From contig OZ005607.1 of assembly GCA_963930655.1 (NCBI GenBank), positions 10,990,874 to 11,054,873 of the forward strand: 64,000 bases of DNA, given 5' to 3'. A program made the position numbers and the translations under genes. The notes beneath the pieces were generated by a model. That model had not been told where the DNA came from and did not search any database. It saw nothing but the letters and a program-made list of their open reading frames with translations. Source of the stretch: Myrica gale (lineage: Eukaryota > Streptophyta > Magnoliopsida > Fagales > Myricaceae). This document shows positions 23,690 through 36,430 of the stretch, piece after piece (the stretch's first letter is position 1; every line of letters starts with the position of its first letter).

Positions 23690-25110
23690 TCTTCCGACTC
23701 GGGAACACATAAATTATTATGTAAAAGGGAGCACGGAAATGATTAACGCCACTCTCCCCACCCTCAAAAGCTTTAGGATTTTCATGTGCTGCGATCGGCG
23801 GTCTCTCAGTGGTCCACTTCTGTACGTGTTAATGCTAACTTTATCAATCTCTCTCTTCTTCTAACTCTGACAATTGCCATCTCCTAGAGTAGCGTAGCTT
23901 AGACATGTTAAGACAACCGTTTTTTTTTTCCAAATTCCTGCGACCTTTTTTGCTTTGGTACTAAAAAAATGAATGAGACCGCGAGTAAACTCGACCTTTG
24001 ATCCACCTACAAAAGGAAAAAGGCAGCAAAAAGTGGGAATTATTAAATCGAGAGCTCTCTTTTAGTCTCTTTTTTGCCATGTTTCGCCATGTCTTGCGAG
24101 ACTGTTCTGTGCTTACAGCGAGATACATGAAATGTCAATTTTTAGATAATATTTTTTTGATAATTATCTCGAATTGCACTATATAATTATTTTGAGGGAA
24201 TTTATCAGTTTAGTCCTTAGGGTTAACACGCTTTTACGTTTTAGTCTTTGAGTTTCATTTTTTCAAATATTAGTCATTAGGTTTACATTTTTTTACAAAA
24301 TAGTCCTTTCGTCAGTCTGTCGTCCATATGTTTAACGGACCATGTAGCGGTCGACCGCTTCAAATTGCTGACGTGTTAGAGAACTCCGTTAAGCATATAG
24401 ACGGCAGAGTGACGAAATGACCATTTTGTAAAAAAATGTAAACCCAAGGACAAATATTTGAAAAAATGAAACCCAAAGACTAAAATGTAAAAGCGTGTAA
24501 AACCTAAGGACTAAGCTGCTAGACTCCTTTATTTTGAGAAAGATAGACATATTCAAAGAATAGTTAATCAAACTATAATATAGAATTATTAATCATGAAT
24601 GCTCCGGTGAAGATAAGAAATCTAGAGTTAAATTGACAAAAGGTTTATTAAGCATTGAAAACATATTTATAGTTTTTCTTATAACATGTCAGGAAGTATT
24701 GTGACCATATAAAAAGTCATCTCACTTTAGCGTCATTTAGTAGACCATTATATGGAAATACATTATCATCCAAGGGATATGTTTGAATATTGTGGTGTGA
24801 TAATCCTAAATTTTAACGTGACCACTTCACTGTCACATGTTGAATCTATCTTTTTAAATTAGACGGTGTATTTTAAACTTAAAATAAAATAAAAAATTTA
24901 ATCCCAAAGTTTTATTTGAGGAAAGAAACCAAATTTGAGTTTTTGAACTCTTCCACATAAAACGCCACATAAAGAAAAAGCACTACAAGTGATCTATAAT
25001 ATCACTAATAGTGACCTGTAAATGAGGAAGAGATAAGATAAAGAGTGAAGCCTTTTAAAAAAACTCAAAAAAGTGGATAGGGTCAGAAAAATGACGTGGC
25101 ATGGTCGGAT
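23690..25110. repeat. C-unit copy of the tandemly duplicated 3' flank
   Basis: This matches the B unit at 11800-12410 ('gattcttcc', 'atgattaacgccactctccc', 'gtggtccacttctgtacgt') and 15990-16247, with many indels. The identity looks markedly lower than between the two genes. No gene is seen. Confidence 0.7.
24197..24529. mobile_element. MULE-type MITE, near-complete inverted repeat
   Basis: The two halves are inverted copies (for example 'agtccttaggg' on the left and 'cctaaggact' on the right), so the whole 333 bp can fold. The flanks are an identical 9-bp TATTTTGAG at 24188-24196 and 24530-24538. The B unit has the empty site, 'tataattttgagaaatag', near 12935. Confidence 0.8.
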
Positions 25111-25424
25111 CTTAGTGCATGTGCCCCCAAAATGTCGGTAATGATATTATTTGTACTTTCCTTTTATCAAATGAGGTGACCATGCTTGTATATTTTTATT
25201 AAATTTTTTTTGTCTCGTAAAGATAATTTTGCGGAAAAAATTATAATCAATATTTTATTTAAAAGTTAAAAAATTAATTCCGTACTCACAATATAAAAGA
25301 TTTAAATTGCTGTTTTGATAATTATAATTACTGAATTGATTTTAGACCATAAATACAGAATTAATTATGACTTTTCTCCAAATTTGCTCCACGAAATCAA
25401 GGAGGTTGGAGTTGGCCATGGCCC

Positions 25425-26245
25425 TAGGGCTGTGCACCGAAAATTTCGGATTCGAAAATGACCTATTCGAATCCGAAATTTTCGGATACCGGATTTGATA
25501 TCCGAATCCGATCCGAAATGCATAATATCCGTTCTAGTCTGTCAAATCGGATTCGGATTTGGGTGCAAAAAAACTCACAGCCCCTGTAGCCTCTACGCTA
25601 CCCCCTCCAGCCTCCATGCCTGGCCCTAATGCTTGCTTTTTCCTTGAGCTTTTACACAGACAACCATCATATTTGAGGAAATCAAAAGTTTGCAAAAAAA
25701 CTCACAGCCCGATCATACAATGACAAAAGTTTGTTGAGAAGGGAGGAGATGAGGAGATGGCGGCGGCGGCGATAGACGGAGGACAGAGGTAGGCGGCAAT
25801 AGAGAATGACGTCGATGAGGGCCGTGACTGTGAGACTCAACAAAAAGCGTGGATATCTGAGGAGAGAGGAGAGGAGGCAATAGTTGATGGAGGCAAGCGG
25901 CAAGTAGACTGGCGGCGACGACTGAAGGAGGCAGAGAGAAAATTAGGGTTAGGGTTTCTCAAAATTTCAAAGGGGGAGAGAGGGGATCGCTGGATCAGTA
26001 GACCTGGGGGGGATTCTGAAATCACGAATGAAGGAGGGTGGATTAAGCTAAATGAAAACGATGCATTTTGTATTAATGCGAAAATCGGGTCGGGTCGAAT
26101 ATCATACAGGATATCCGAATCCGACTGGAATACATTATATATTTTCATATACTATCTGAATCTGAATCCGTGCTCGACTGGATCCGACCCGGTTGGGTCG
26201 GACCCGAGTTGGCGATTCGGATTGGGCAAAATCTGCACAGCCCTA
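25425..26245. mobile_element. hAT-like element of the TAGGGCTG family
   Basis: The termini TAGGGCTGTGCA and TGCACAGCCCTA are perfectly inverted. Arms rich in 'tccgaatccga' and 'cggatttgg' pair further in. The flanking octamers (25417-25424 and 26246-26253) agree only at about 5 positions, so the duplication has decayed. The GGCGG-rich interior gives long minus-strand frames that I do not recognise. Confidence 0.65.
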
Positions 26246-26296
26246 ATTGCCCCAACCCTCCCAGAATTGGCTAAAACAAAAAGTACATATAGTTTT

Positions 26297-27513
26297 GGGA
26301 AATTTGCTTTTTAGTCACTGAGTTTTAACCTCGATTTAATTGTAGTCCCAAAACTTAACCTGGGAAATTTTTAGTCCCTCACCTTTCTATATTTGTGAAA
26401 AATGGTCCAGCCGTTAGCTTCTGTTAGTCTTAGTAACGGAAATTTTTTCCACGTCAGCCCGTTTCCACGTCAGCAATCAATTCCCACGAAACCCACCTTC
26501 TCCCTCTTCTTCTTCTTCTTCTTTCTCAACTTACCCTTCTTATTCTTATTCTTCAATCTCCGCTTCCACGTGAAGCATGGTCATGAACATGATTGTTTTT
26601 GTGCAAAATAGTTGTGGCAGAATTCCCTAAAAGCAAACGTGAAGCATGTTCTTGTTGAACTTCAGAGCTATAATGATCAGCACAAGCTAGCTCTTTCTTT
26701 GAGGAATATCTTAATTTCAGGGTTTTTGAATGAGGTATTCAAAATAGATTTTACTCCTTTTGCTGCGTTTTTTGCTATCAATGAAATTCGCTTTAAAAAA
26801 AACACACACAAAAACTTTTTTTTTTAAACCACCAATCTTATTTATTGAAAGAAACAGATACAACGAAAGCATAGACCAAAACCACAAGCCACAGGAAGAG
26901 ATGCAGACTAACAGATGCAACATATTTTTTCAGCATATACATACTTAAGTTCCTAAAGCTAAAGCATCTTCTTGCTTAACTTTATTTCTTGATTAGCTTC
27001 CTGCTCATCGGAATGTGGACAAAAAAACTAGTCTTTGTGCAAAAGAGCTGTGTGGGGAGCAAGACCTTGGTTCATGGGTCTGGAAATTGGAAAGATGAAA
27101 GGAACAAAATCATGAAGAAGTAGCATGTACTGGTCCACAACTCTCTGCTTTTTGGTGATTACAAGTCCCTTCATTCCTTATAATGGAAGTCTCTTGCAGA
27201 ACGCGTTTTGCTACGTTCGTTTTAGCATTTTCCAAAAAAAAATTCTTTCATTTTGAAACCCTGCTAATCACAATGTATTCTTACATTACTATAAGCTACA
27301 GGTCGTTTAATGGTTATGGAGGTTCAAATCGTGGGTTTCGTGGGAATTGATTGCTGACGTGGAAAAAGTTTCCATTACTAAGACTAACATAAGCTAACGG
27401 TTGAACTATTTTTCACAAGTATAGAAAGGTGAGGGACTAAAAATTTAACGGGTTAAGTTTTGGGACTAAAAATAAAACGGGTTAAAATTCAGTGACTAAA
27501 AAGTAAATTTCCC
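26297..27513. mobile_element. MULE-like element with long TIRs, possible gene fragment inside
   Basis: It begins GGGAAATTTGC and ends TAAATTTCCC. Inverted arms of about 180-200 bp include 'gtgggtttcgtgggaattga' on the right and its complement on the left. The flanks TATAGTTTT (26288-26296) and TATATTTTT (27514-27522) match at 8 of 9, the MULE duplication length. The interior encodes HVLVELQSYNDQHKLALSLR on the plus strand (about 26640-26705), which resembles coding sequence but which I cannot assign. Confidence 0.7.
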
Positions 27514-27522
27514 TATATTTTT

Positions 27523-28488
27523 TTAGCATTTTAATGAATTTTGACCATTATTTATATTTTATTTATTTTTGTCTACTAACATATTTTTTAATATATAATT
27601 AATCCCCAATAATCAATTCCTCCTTTCATCCCTAAATTTATATTTGATCATGTCGCATCATGTATAATCTAGTACGTAACCATGCACACGTGATTTACTT
27701 TTCTTTTTGAGCAACTCATTAGAAATTTAATGAAGAATATTCTTTCATTATTATAATCTAAATATTCACAAAACCTGTATTTGCTTAATATAGTAATTGG
27801 TTAGGATTCTACCAGACAGATTAATATTTTATTTTAAAAAATAAATTAAAATTATAAGAAGAAAATTTTAATTATCCCTAGACAAGCACAAAAAGGTTAC
27901 TCGTTAGTTTCTTCCTCTTATATTATTGATCATGCTACCTCTCCGGTGCCTCCCGGGACCAAGTGAGTCACATTCTTTGTTGTATGTCTGACGTGGCCAA
28001 CGCACACCCGTAGCGACGATAGCAAAGGACAGAGAATCCAACCAGGCACCACCAACAACCTCAGGTGACGCCGGTAGATATCGGTCTGCTTGCTGACATA
28101 ACGGCCACTCCACGTGGAGGAAGCCCCACCGTCCATCTCCACTATCTTTCCTCAACTCCGTCGTACTGAAGTTCCACTTCCACCAGAATTTCCGCGTCCA
28201 TCCGCGTCTCCTTCGACCTTCCTCCACTCTTTCTCTGACCCACCTTTTGGGCCCCTTTCTTTTGTCAACCTTTTGGTCCCCCACCCTAAGGAAATTCCCT
28301 TTCCCTTCTCTTGCGTCTCAGTCAAGCTTTTCCCCCTTTTCTCCACTTCAGTAATCAGCCCCCCCCTCCCCCCCCAACTTTTTCTACTCGCATTTCCAGC
28401 TTTCCACAAACCTTTCCGAACTCCAACCTCTTCCCTAATAACAGTGCTAATACTACAATGCATCTGCTCTGCTAGAACCCGTCCAAAG
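27523..28488. promoter_or_regulatory. Upstream region and pyrimidine-rich leader of the hydrolase gene
   Basis: The proximal 300 bp (about 28175-28480) is strikingly C/T-rich, as in many plant 5' leaders. The distal part is AT-rich. No canonical TATA box is obvious close to the leader. Open frames here on both strands follow the base composition and show no family features. Confidence 0.4.
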
Positions 28489-31400
28489 ATGTCGTCGGAG
28501 ACTAATCGAAGCGACGCCGGATTGTCGTACTCCGCCACTTATACGGACGGGAACTACGCGCCGGAGGGCTTGGCGGATCACATAGCGGAGTTTCTCAAGG
28601 CGACATCGGAGATAGCGGTGGCTTTCGGGAAGGGGTGCGGAGATGTAGTGCGGCAGAGTCTTGTGAAGGAGGACTCGTACATCGCCAGGAACTTCGGGAA
28701 GGGCTCCTCGTTCGTTCGGAGGAGGATCGGGGGGCCTTTTAAGAGGGTCTGTCAGAAGCTGAGAGTGTTCAACGGATTCATACCGGAGGATAAGGACCCT
28801 TTGCACGTATGGGCGGTGGTATTCTTCGTCTCCGCTGTCGCATTAGCAGGTATATTGGGGTTTTGAACTGTTTGGTTGCTGAGTAACGCAAAAATTTGTG
28901 GGAAGATGTCGGGGTGTGAACGTTCTTAGCATGGTGGGGCTATGCTCTGTTTGTTACCGCTTTAAATGTAAGCTAACGTGGAGAGTACTCAGTTTTAGAT
29001 TTAATTTTAGTTCGGGATCTAAGAAACTGAATCACTTCATTCAACTGAGGCTTCTCAGCCATTATAATCATTTTTTCAATGTTGTGGGCTTTGTTTGGTA
29101 TCTGAGCAAAGCAAAAGCGAAAGCAGATTAGTCTTTTTTGAAAATTTGTTCTTCGTTTTTTCTATAAAGGACTTAGTCTGAAGCGTATTCGAAAGAGTTG
29201 AATTTCCTATTCGTCTGTATTTTAATGCTTAGGAGTGTAGAACTGGTTTTCGCTTTGTATAAACTGGCAGTTGTTCTGATATGCATGATTGTGCTGGAGG
29301 ATTTGCTAAGAATCCTTCGGAGATAGAGAATTTCACTTCTTGTCAGTCTTATCGATTGCACTGTATTAGTAGCTTCTCACAAAACAGTATTTTGTTTGGA
29401 AAATAAGCTCCTTGAATTAATGCTTATGAGTCCCCCCCGCCCCCCCACAAAAAAAAAAACTCCTCATGAGCGACATTTTGAGCAATGGCTTTTAGTAATG
29501 TGGATAGTTTTTTCGTACTGTGAGCCACCGACCATTAGCCTCTAGAGCCGAGAAATGGAATTTCAGCTAATGTCACTTGTATACTCAATTGATTTGTGGT
29601 GACGATGTTTGACGTGAAACTGGCTCTTCAATGGAGAAACAGAAAATGGATGGTCTGTAAAATGATAAATATTTTCTAAGTGTTCAATGCTAGTTCGTCT
29701 AACTTGTTTTGTTCCGAGGTTATTCTGCATCCGTTCCCTTACGCATGTTGGTTTTTGCTTTTCTCCAACATCTCACACTCTGTACCATTATTAAGCACAA
29801 CCTGTGTTCTTCTATAGATTCTTTTGTCCGCTAGATGCAGTTTTGCGTCTATATGTATGTTTGCAAGTTATTTGTATGTATGTGTTCTAGAACATTCACT
29901 ATTTTTTCCTTTAAGCCATACTGGCTGATATGGTTAATTGATCTGCAGCCTTGAACATACGTACAGAGAAGAGTACTTCCTCCACCCCGTTGGCGAAGAA
30001 AGTGTACTTACATCCTCCGAGCGCTAAACTCGTAGTGCTTCCAGATGGCAGATACATGGCATACAAGGAGCAAGGTGTTTCAGCTGACAGAGCTAGATTT
30101 TCTCTGATTGCTCCACATACTTTCCTTTCCTCCAGGCTTGCAGGTTGTAATCTGTACGGCTTGCGAGTTTATTCTGAGAGACATTTGTTGCCATGTATAC
30201 TTGCCACACAATGTGAATATTTTAGCTAATGTATCATATTTTTTTATTAGGAATACCTGGACTTAAGGCTTCACTGCTGGAAGAGTTTGGCATACGCTTG
30301 CTAACATATGATCTTCCTGGTTTTGGCGAGAGTGATCCTCACGCAAAAAGGAACCTTAAGTCATCAGCAATGGACATATTACTGTTAGCAAATGCTGTTG
30401 GAATCAATGATAAGTTCTGGGTTTTGGGATACTCTAGCGGAAGCATACATGCTTGGGCTGCACTCAGATACATTCCTGATAGACTTGCTGGTACTAATCT
30501 GTCTCTTACTTTTTCTATCCAACATCTGTTTGGATCAGTTTAGCTTGGCTGGAAGGTGGAACCTTCCTAACCAATGACATTCTCTTTGAAGGAATTCTAA
30601 TCTCATTTAATGGTGATCATGTTTCTTATCAGTGAAGGTATATTAGATATTAATAACCTATACAACGCAGATGCTTGTTCCATTTTCCTTTGAACAATTA
30701 TTTCTGATTGATAGTTTTTTTAAAGATGGAGATTGGTCCGTGTGAAATTTAGAAAGAAAATATAGTGGTAATTATATTCTGTCATGCTGGGTAAAGTGGT
30801 GGAAAATGAGGCTCTTTTTTTGGGTAAAGTGCTTAATAGTGGTGGTAATTATATTCTCATTTAATTATATTATGCTTTTTTTTTTCAAGTTCCTGTTGGT
30901 TAAAATGCAGAAAAGAATCTGGTCAAAGACATTTCCTGTTAAAGAACAAAAGGGGTGAGAGATTTGCATTTGACTATTTCCACGAGTAAAGTTAAACCAT
31001 GGTGTTATTAGGGATCAGAAGAAGAAAAGGTCTGTTTTCTTTTCATATTGTAACATTGCTAAAAAGGGCAGTAGATTTTGGATTAGGTGAAAGCATGCGT
31101 GAAAAATGCAGTGGCCAGAAAAGCTGTTAATAAAGAACAGCAGAGGAAACGGCAATATGCACGTGTTAGACTATGAGTAGCATCGTATTAATGATTGATA
31201 TATAGTGATTGATTCGAGTGCATTGATGACTACATGAAATAGCGGCAAGGCATTGTTGGTAAACTTTGGTAACCAAAATATTAACATGCAACATCCTTAC
31301 ATGGTAAAATTCTTAACTAAGACAAGTGCGTCGAGGATATGAATTTACCAGCCAGTATTTTCTAAGTTCATCAAGATGCTATAACATTGCTGCACATGGT

Positions 31401-33188
31401 CATTATCCATAACTAGTCATCTTTCAGTAGAGGAAACTGAGACTTTTTGTATATTCTCCCAGGTGCAGCCATGTTTGCTCCAATGGTTAACCCATATGAT
31501 CCAATCATGACTAAGGAAGAGAGACGTAAAACCTGGGGTAGGTGGACACGGAAGAGGAAATTTATGTACTTTTTAGCTCGGAGGTTACCTAGATTTCTTG
31601 CTTACTTCTACCGCCGAAGCTTCTTGTCTGGAAAGCATGGTCAGATTGATAAGTGGATGTCAATGTCATTGGGAAAGAGGGTGAGATATTTAAGCATCAA
31701 TTATTGCTTTCCTTGACCTCTAGACCTTACCTACTCTTCGATATTTTTTACTGGTTGCCACTTCATCTCCTTTTCATTTTTCTTCCCTGTTTCCATAAAG
31801 GTGCACTCATAGTTTCAGTGAAATGAAATTACGCTTGGGATATCGAAAGGGAAATTGTACACAGCTGAGAGATCTTGGCTGTGTTTGTAAGTCAGTTTGG
31901 CATTGCGCAATTTGCGCTGTTTGCATATAAGAAGGATATTATAGTCTGGTGACAGCATTTGATGCAGTGAATTCGGTACCTGTGATATGTTCTATGGTTG
32001 AAGAGCATTGACGCTCCTGCTTCCAATTAGATCGAGAAAAGGGTGCAACATCTTTGGTATAATATGTGATTGGAATTGTCCAAGATCAACTACTCCATTT
32101 GAACAATTCAGCTCCATTTCAACTTTTGCATACTTAGATGTCTGATAGAGAATTATTTTACTTGTATGACTCCTTGTAAAATGTATTTCCGGCCTTTCTA
32201 GGATAGAGCTTTGATAGAGGATCCAGTCTATGAAGAATTCTGGCAAAGGGATTTGGAAGAATCAATTAGGCAGGGAAATGCAAAACCCTTTGTGGAGGAA
32301 GCTGTTTTACAGGTCTCAAATTGGGGTTTCAGCCTTACAGATCTTAAATTACAGAAGAAACAGCGAGGGAAAGGCATGCTCAATTGGCTCAAGTCTGTGC
32401 TCACCGAGGCCAAAGATGAATATACAGGCTTCCTTGGCCCGATACACATATGGCAGGTCAGTGACATCTCCATGCTCTCCATTTCTAATGATTTAGTACT
32501 CCAAAAGATAACCTAGGAAATAGTCAGCTTACAATTGTCTGCTTATTCATTGCTTTAGACTCTCTTGAGAATTCTTTATGGATGTAGTATAACTTCTTTA
32601 ATAAGTTGAGGCGATAACCAGAATATCTATTATGTGGAAATACTATGGGCAGAAAGATTTTGCATGGAGGATCTATAATCAAACATACAATCGGGCAGAA
32701 AGGAAAAGTAGATGTCAGTGAAAACATTGCTAGCGTAGTTGTTACAGTTAGAAAATGAATCTTGAAGGAAAATGGTCGGTGAGATCAAACAGAACCTATA
32801 TATGTATTAAATTAGAGGTATCATGTATTTGCTACCAACAATTTTTTCTTTTTGGGATCCTTTATTGTCTATCTGAAAAAGGGAAAAATTCAATGATCGA
32901 CAGGGCATGGATGATAGCGTTGTCCCACCATCAATGACTGATTTTGTGCACCGGGTTCTACCAGGAGTTGCAGTACATAAGCTTCCATATGAAGGTCATT
33001 TTACCTATATTTACTTTTGTGATGAATGCCATCGGCAGATATTCACTACACTTTTCGGAACTCCACAAGGCCCACTCCAAAATACCATAGAAGTAGCTCA
33101 AATGCTGGTAGAGGGTGATTCAAAAGAGCAGGGAGAGACTGAAGAGCAGGAAGAGATGGTACTTAGTGATCCTGCCATGAAGAGTTAA
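28489..33188 (+). CDS. Membrane-anchored alpha/beta hydrolase
   Basis: Six exons join in frame: 28489-28849, 29949-30143, 30251-30490, 31463-31680, 32202-32456 and 32904-33188. All introns are GT-AG, and the product is 517 residues. A basic stretch (VRRRIGGPFKRVCQK) precedes one hydrophobic segment, about 106-121 (LHVWAVVFFVSAVALA), so the catalytic part is probably held at a membrane. The fold markers are present: the strand/loop LLTYDLPGFGESDPH, the nucleophile elbow GYSSG with Ser247, an acid in GMDDSVVPP (Asp426 or 427), and His455 in LPYEGHFTY. The C-terminal FCDECHRQIFTTLFGTPQGP is typical of an uncharacterised conserved plant subfamily. The tail is acidic (EQGETEEQEEM). The substrate cannot be told; ester hydrolysis is a family inference. 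The start was chosen as the first ATG giving a long frame after the C/T-rich leader. Confidence 0.88.
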
Positions 33189-34900
33189 CACTTTTGATTT
33201 TTGTTATTCTTCCAGTTCTCACAATACAAATACACCGTGTATATACAATAGCTTTGCTCTGTTACTCATGGAGAAAAAAGAAAAAAAGGGCGAAAAAGTA
33301 TATAGAATATTTTGTTTCTTGCATCAGGATATTGGTGGGTACCATTGGTCTGGTAACTCAAGAAGATGTTTGACGCTTCAAAATATGTTGGACAAAAATG
33401 AAAATATATCCTCTGATTCTAAACTGTCGGTTATATTTTCAGTCTACTTTGCACCTTAATTATTCTCAAAGGTAAATGGGCCCTATTGTGGTTAAGGCTA
33501 GGCCTTAGTAGTATGTTCCTTCTAAAGTCCCAAGTTAAAAATCTATACCTTCAAGGTTTTTTGGTCTGGTAATTGACCAATTTATGTGGGACAAGAAAAT
33601 TGTACAGATTTCGGGATTAGTTGAGGTGTTTGTACGGTGACCCGAACACCCCCAGTAAAAGAAGAAAAAAAAGTATATCATCAGTTAGCTTAATGAATAA
33701 ACTCAAGGTACTCGCTGGAAGAAAAGAAGAAGAAAGAAAGAATAAACCCATGCTAGTAGCCGTGTAAGATCACAAACTCAAGCTTCGTACAGAGTGTTAA
33801 TAGCGGTTGAAACGAACAGCTGAGAAACCAAAGGAAAGGCCACAGAGAATTGCTTGTCTAAGGGGACAATGCAAGCGCGGCAAACTAATATGTTCAACTA
33901 TCTCTATAGTCTATACTCTATAGTTGAGGTAACTCCACGGCTTCCGCGATTGTCGATCCTGAAGAGCTACCATTCCCGTTTTGCAGTAAAATAAGAAGTT
34001 TTTTTTTTAAAAAAAAAAGAGAAGAAGAAAAACAAGAATAAATACTTTGATCCTCAGATTAATCATAGAGATCTTAACACTTTGCACTCTCAAATATTAT
34101 TATTTTCATCAATTTTAACATAAATTAATTTGTTGGCATCTAAAATTTACAATTTTATCCTTATAAAATAATAAAAAAAAATCATTTTCCGTTCTTCTTG
34201 ACGGAACGAAAGATGTAAAACATCTAAAATCAATAGTTGGTGGGCGCAATGCAACAAAAATAATAAAATTCTGGCACAAAGTTTCATAATCCTTGGAGGT
34301 GCAAAAAAATATTTATCCCTAAAGACAATTTATTGTCACTATGATTTAGAGTAAGTTGTAGAAAATTTTACCCCAAATTTTGCAGGTACCGTCATCCATA
34401 ATGCTTATACCATTTATACTCATGCTTATCCAAGAAGTTTGTGACTGCTCGGAAGGATGTGCGTACAACAAATCCTAATCCTTCCTTTTTCTCAACGTTA
34501 TCCCACGATCAAGACCACCTTGCAGAGCTGTCGTAGATTTGAGCAGAGGGAAATCCATTAGGAATGATTGTAATGGAGGTTTTCTTATACTTCCTGGCTC
34601 CTCCAAAATCTCACCAACACATTTCCAAAGCTTAATCTAACCTCCACTCCTCTGTCCACTTGTGCATCCACATATAGGGTTAGGCATGTCACAGACGATC
34701 CTCCGCTTCGGGCAACAAAATAGTTTCCAATGGATATCTAAAATACAGTCCAGCGAACATAGAAGCTTCATTTTTGTTCTTATATACAAGTGCTTCTGGC
34801 CGGGCTGCTTTTATATTCCATCCTCTGGGACTGCTCAATCAAGGCACCAAACAGCACAAATGGTTAGAACTCGTGCCCATCGCTTTATTCTATACAACAG
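33189..34900. other. Intergenic between hydrolase and PPR genes
   Basis: It holds the hydrolase 3' region and a degenerate foldback-like block at about 34035-34320 ('ttgatcctcagatt' to 'cataatccttgga'). No gene is recognised. Confidence 0.5.
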
Positions 34901-34942
34901 CCCTTCCCTTCAACCAAAAAAAGCCCTGTTCAATATGTTAAT

Positions 34943-36430
34943 TCAAGTAGTGAACCTCGCGATTGCCGAGGTTGCTCCCCTTTTAACCATCCCGTTCAGC
35001 AGCCTCTTTGCTTCCTCAGCCCGATTCATTTTGCATAGCCCGCTCATCATCTTCTCACACACCGATAAATCAGCAATCAATCCTTTGTTCTCCATCAAAA
35101 CTTGCAACTCAAAAGCTTCATCAACCAACCCTTCCTCGCAAAGACCATCAATTAACGTGTTCAACATAACGCTGTCCAGTTCTATCCCTTCCTCGTGCAT
35201 CTTGTTAACATATGCCATAGTCCGTTCCATTTCTTCAGCCTTGCAAAAACCACTTATCAGAGCCCAGTATGTATCGGAATTAGGAAAGATTCTTCTTTCG
35301 GCTAGTTCATCAAACACGGACAGCGCACTGTCCATGAACCCAAGTCTGCAATAGCCACTAATAATCAAATTGCACAAATAAGTGTCCACTTGTAAGCCTT
35401 TGTCATGCATTTCCCAGACCAATTTCTTAGCTTGGTCGACCTCGCCGAAACTCGTGAACCCCTCTATCAAGATTTTATATGTTTTGTCGTTGAATTCCAC
35501 TCCTTCCTTCTCCATCAAAAGCAAAACCGTATCCAACTTCACAAAATCCCATCTCTTAGCACAAGCATTTAGCATTACATTGAATGTGACGCTATTTGGT
35601 TTAATTCCTCTACCAATCATCTCCTCCACCAATTCCCTACCCCTCTTGACCTCACCACTCCTACAAAGCCAGTCCACCATAACCGTTTAAGAATAGACAG
35701 AAACCTCAACATCCGACGCGACCATCCGGTAAAAGAAATCTAAACCCCATTGCAAAAGATCAGCACTTCTAAGGGTGAGTAAATGTACCGTACACGTCCT
35801 CTCGTTCATCCCAATTCCATTAATTTTCATATAATCTAAAACTTCCGAAACTAAGTCGAACATTCTACAATCGGAATAAACTTTGAGCATGGAATTGAAA
35901 AACTTGGCCACGACTTTCGGATCATTGCAGCAATTCCCAACCGTGGGAGCAATGACAGAAAATGGGTAAGTCGAATATTCGACAACCGCAACGGATTTTA
36001 TTTTTTTCTCAGCATCTGAGAACCTTCTCTCTCTGAGAAGCCTGAGAGTTAGGGTCAAGTGGGCTTCCAGGTCGGGCTTGAAGGACATGAGAGATTGATT
36101 CTGGAGGAGAAAGTCGAAGAAACGTAAGCATTTTGAGGATTTGAGATCTGGGTCCGTTATGATGTGTAGGAGGGTGGTGGGATTGAGATTGGCGAGGAAG
36201 GTGGTGGTGTTGACGGGTTTGGGAGCTGAGGTGTGGGTTTTGGAGATGATTTCTGAAATCGCTTGGTTGGGTTTAGAGCAGACTGTTGGGGGATGACCTC
36301 TTTTGATAGTTTTGAGGTTTTTGAGGAAGTTTTGGAGAGACATATTTTGGATTAAGGAAACGGAATCGTGGTGGGAAGCCAAGTTAAAGGCTTTGGCTTT
36401 GTGGGGAACTTGGACGATTGCGGGATCCAC
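34943..36430 (-). pseudogene. P-class PPR protein with one in-frame stop
   Basis: The single-exon frame starts at 36430 (MDPAIVQVPHKAKAF) and runs 247 codons to TAA at 35689-35687. The same frame then continues from the next codon for another 245 residues to the stop at 34943. Around the stop the reading is EVSVYS-stop-TVMVDWLCRSG, where PPR repeats usually have Leu, so one TTA-to-TAA change explains it. Downstream are seven consecutive 35-residue repeats, including SVTFNVMLNACAKRWDF, DKTYKILIEGF, TYLCNLIISGYCR, SDTYWALISGFCK and SVMLNTLIDGLCE. There is no E or DYW domain, so the family role would be organelle RNA binding. Either the locus is a young pseudogene, a null allele, or the base is an error. 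The upstream half has weaker repeats and possibly a targeting peptide. Confidence 0.8.

Noticed and set aside
27904..28538. Long minus-strand frames opposite the hydrolase leader and first exon
   Set aside because: They mirror C/T-rich leader and the true exon; no family features or splice signals of their own.
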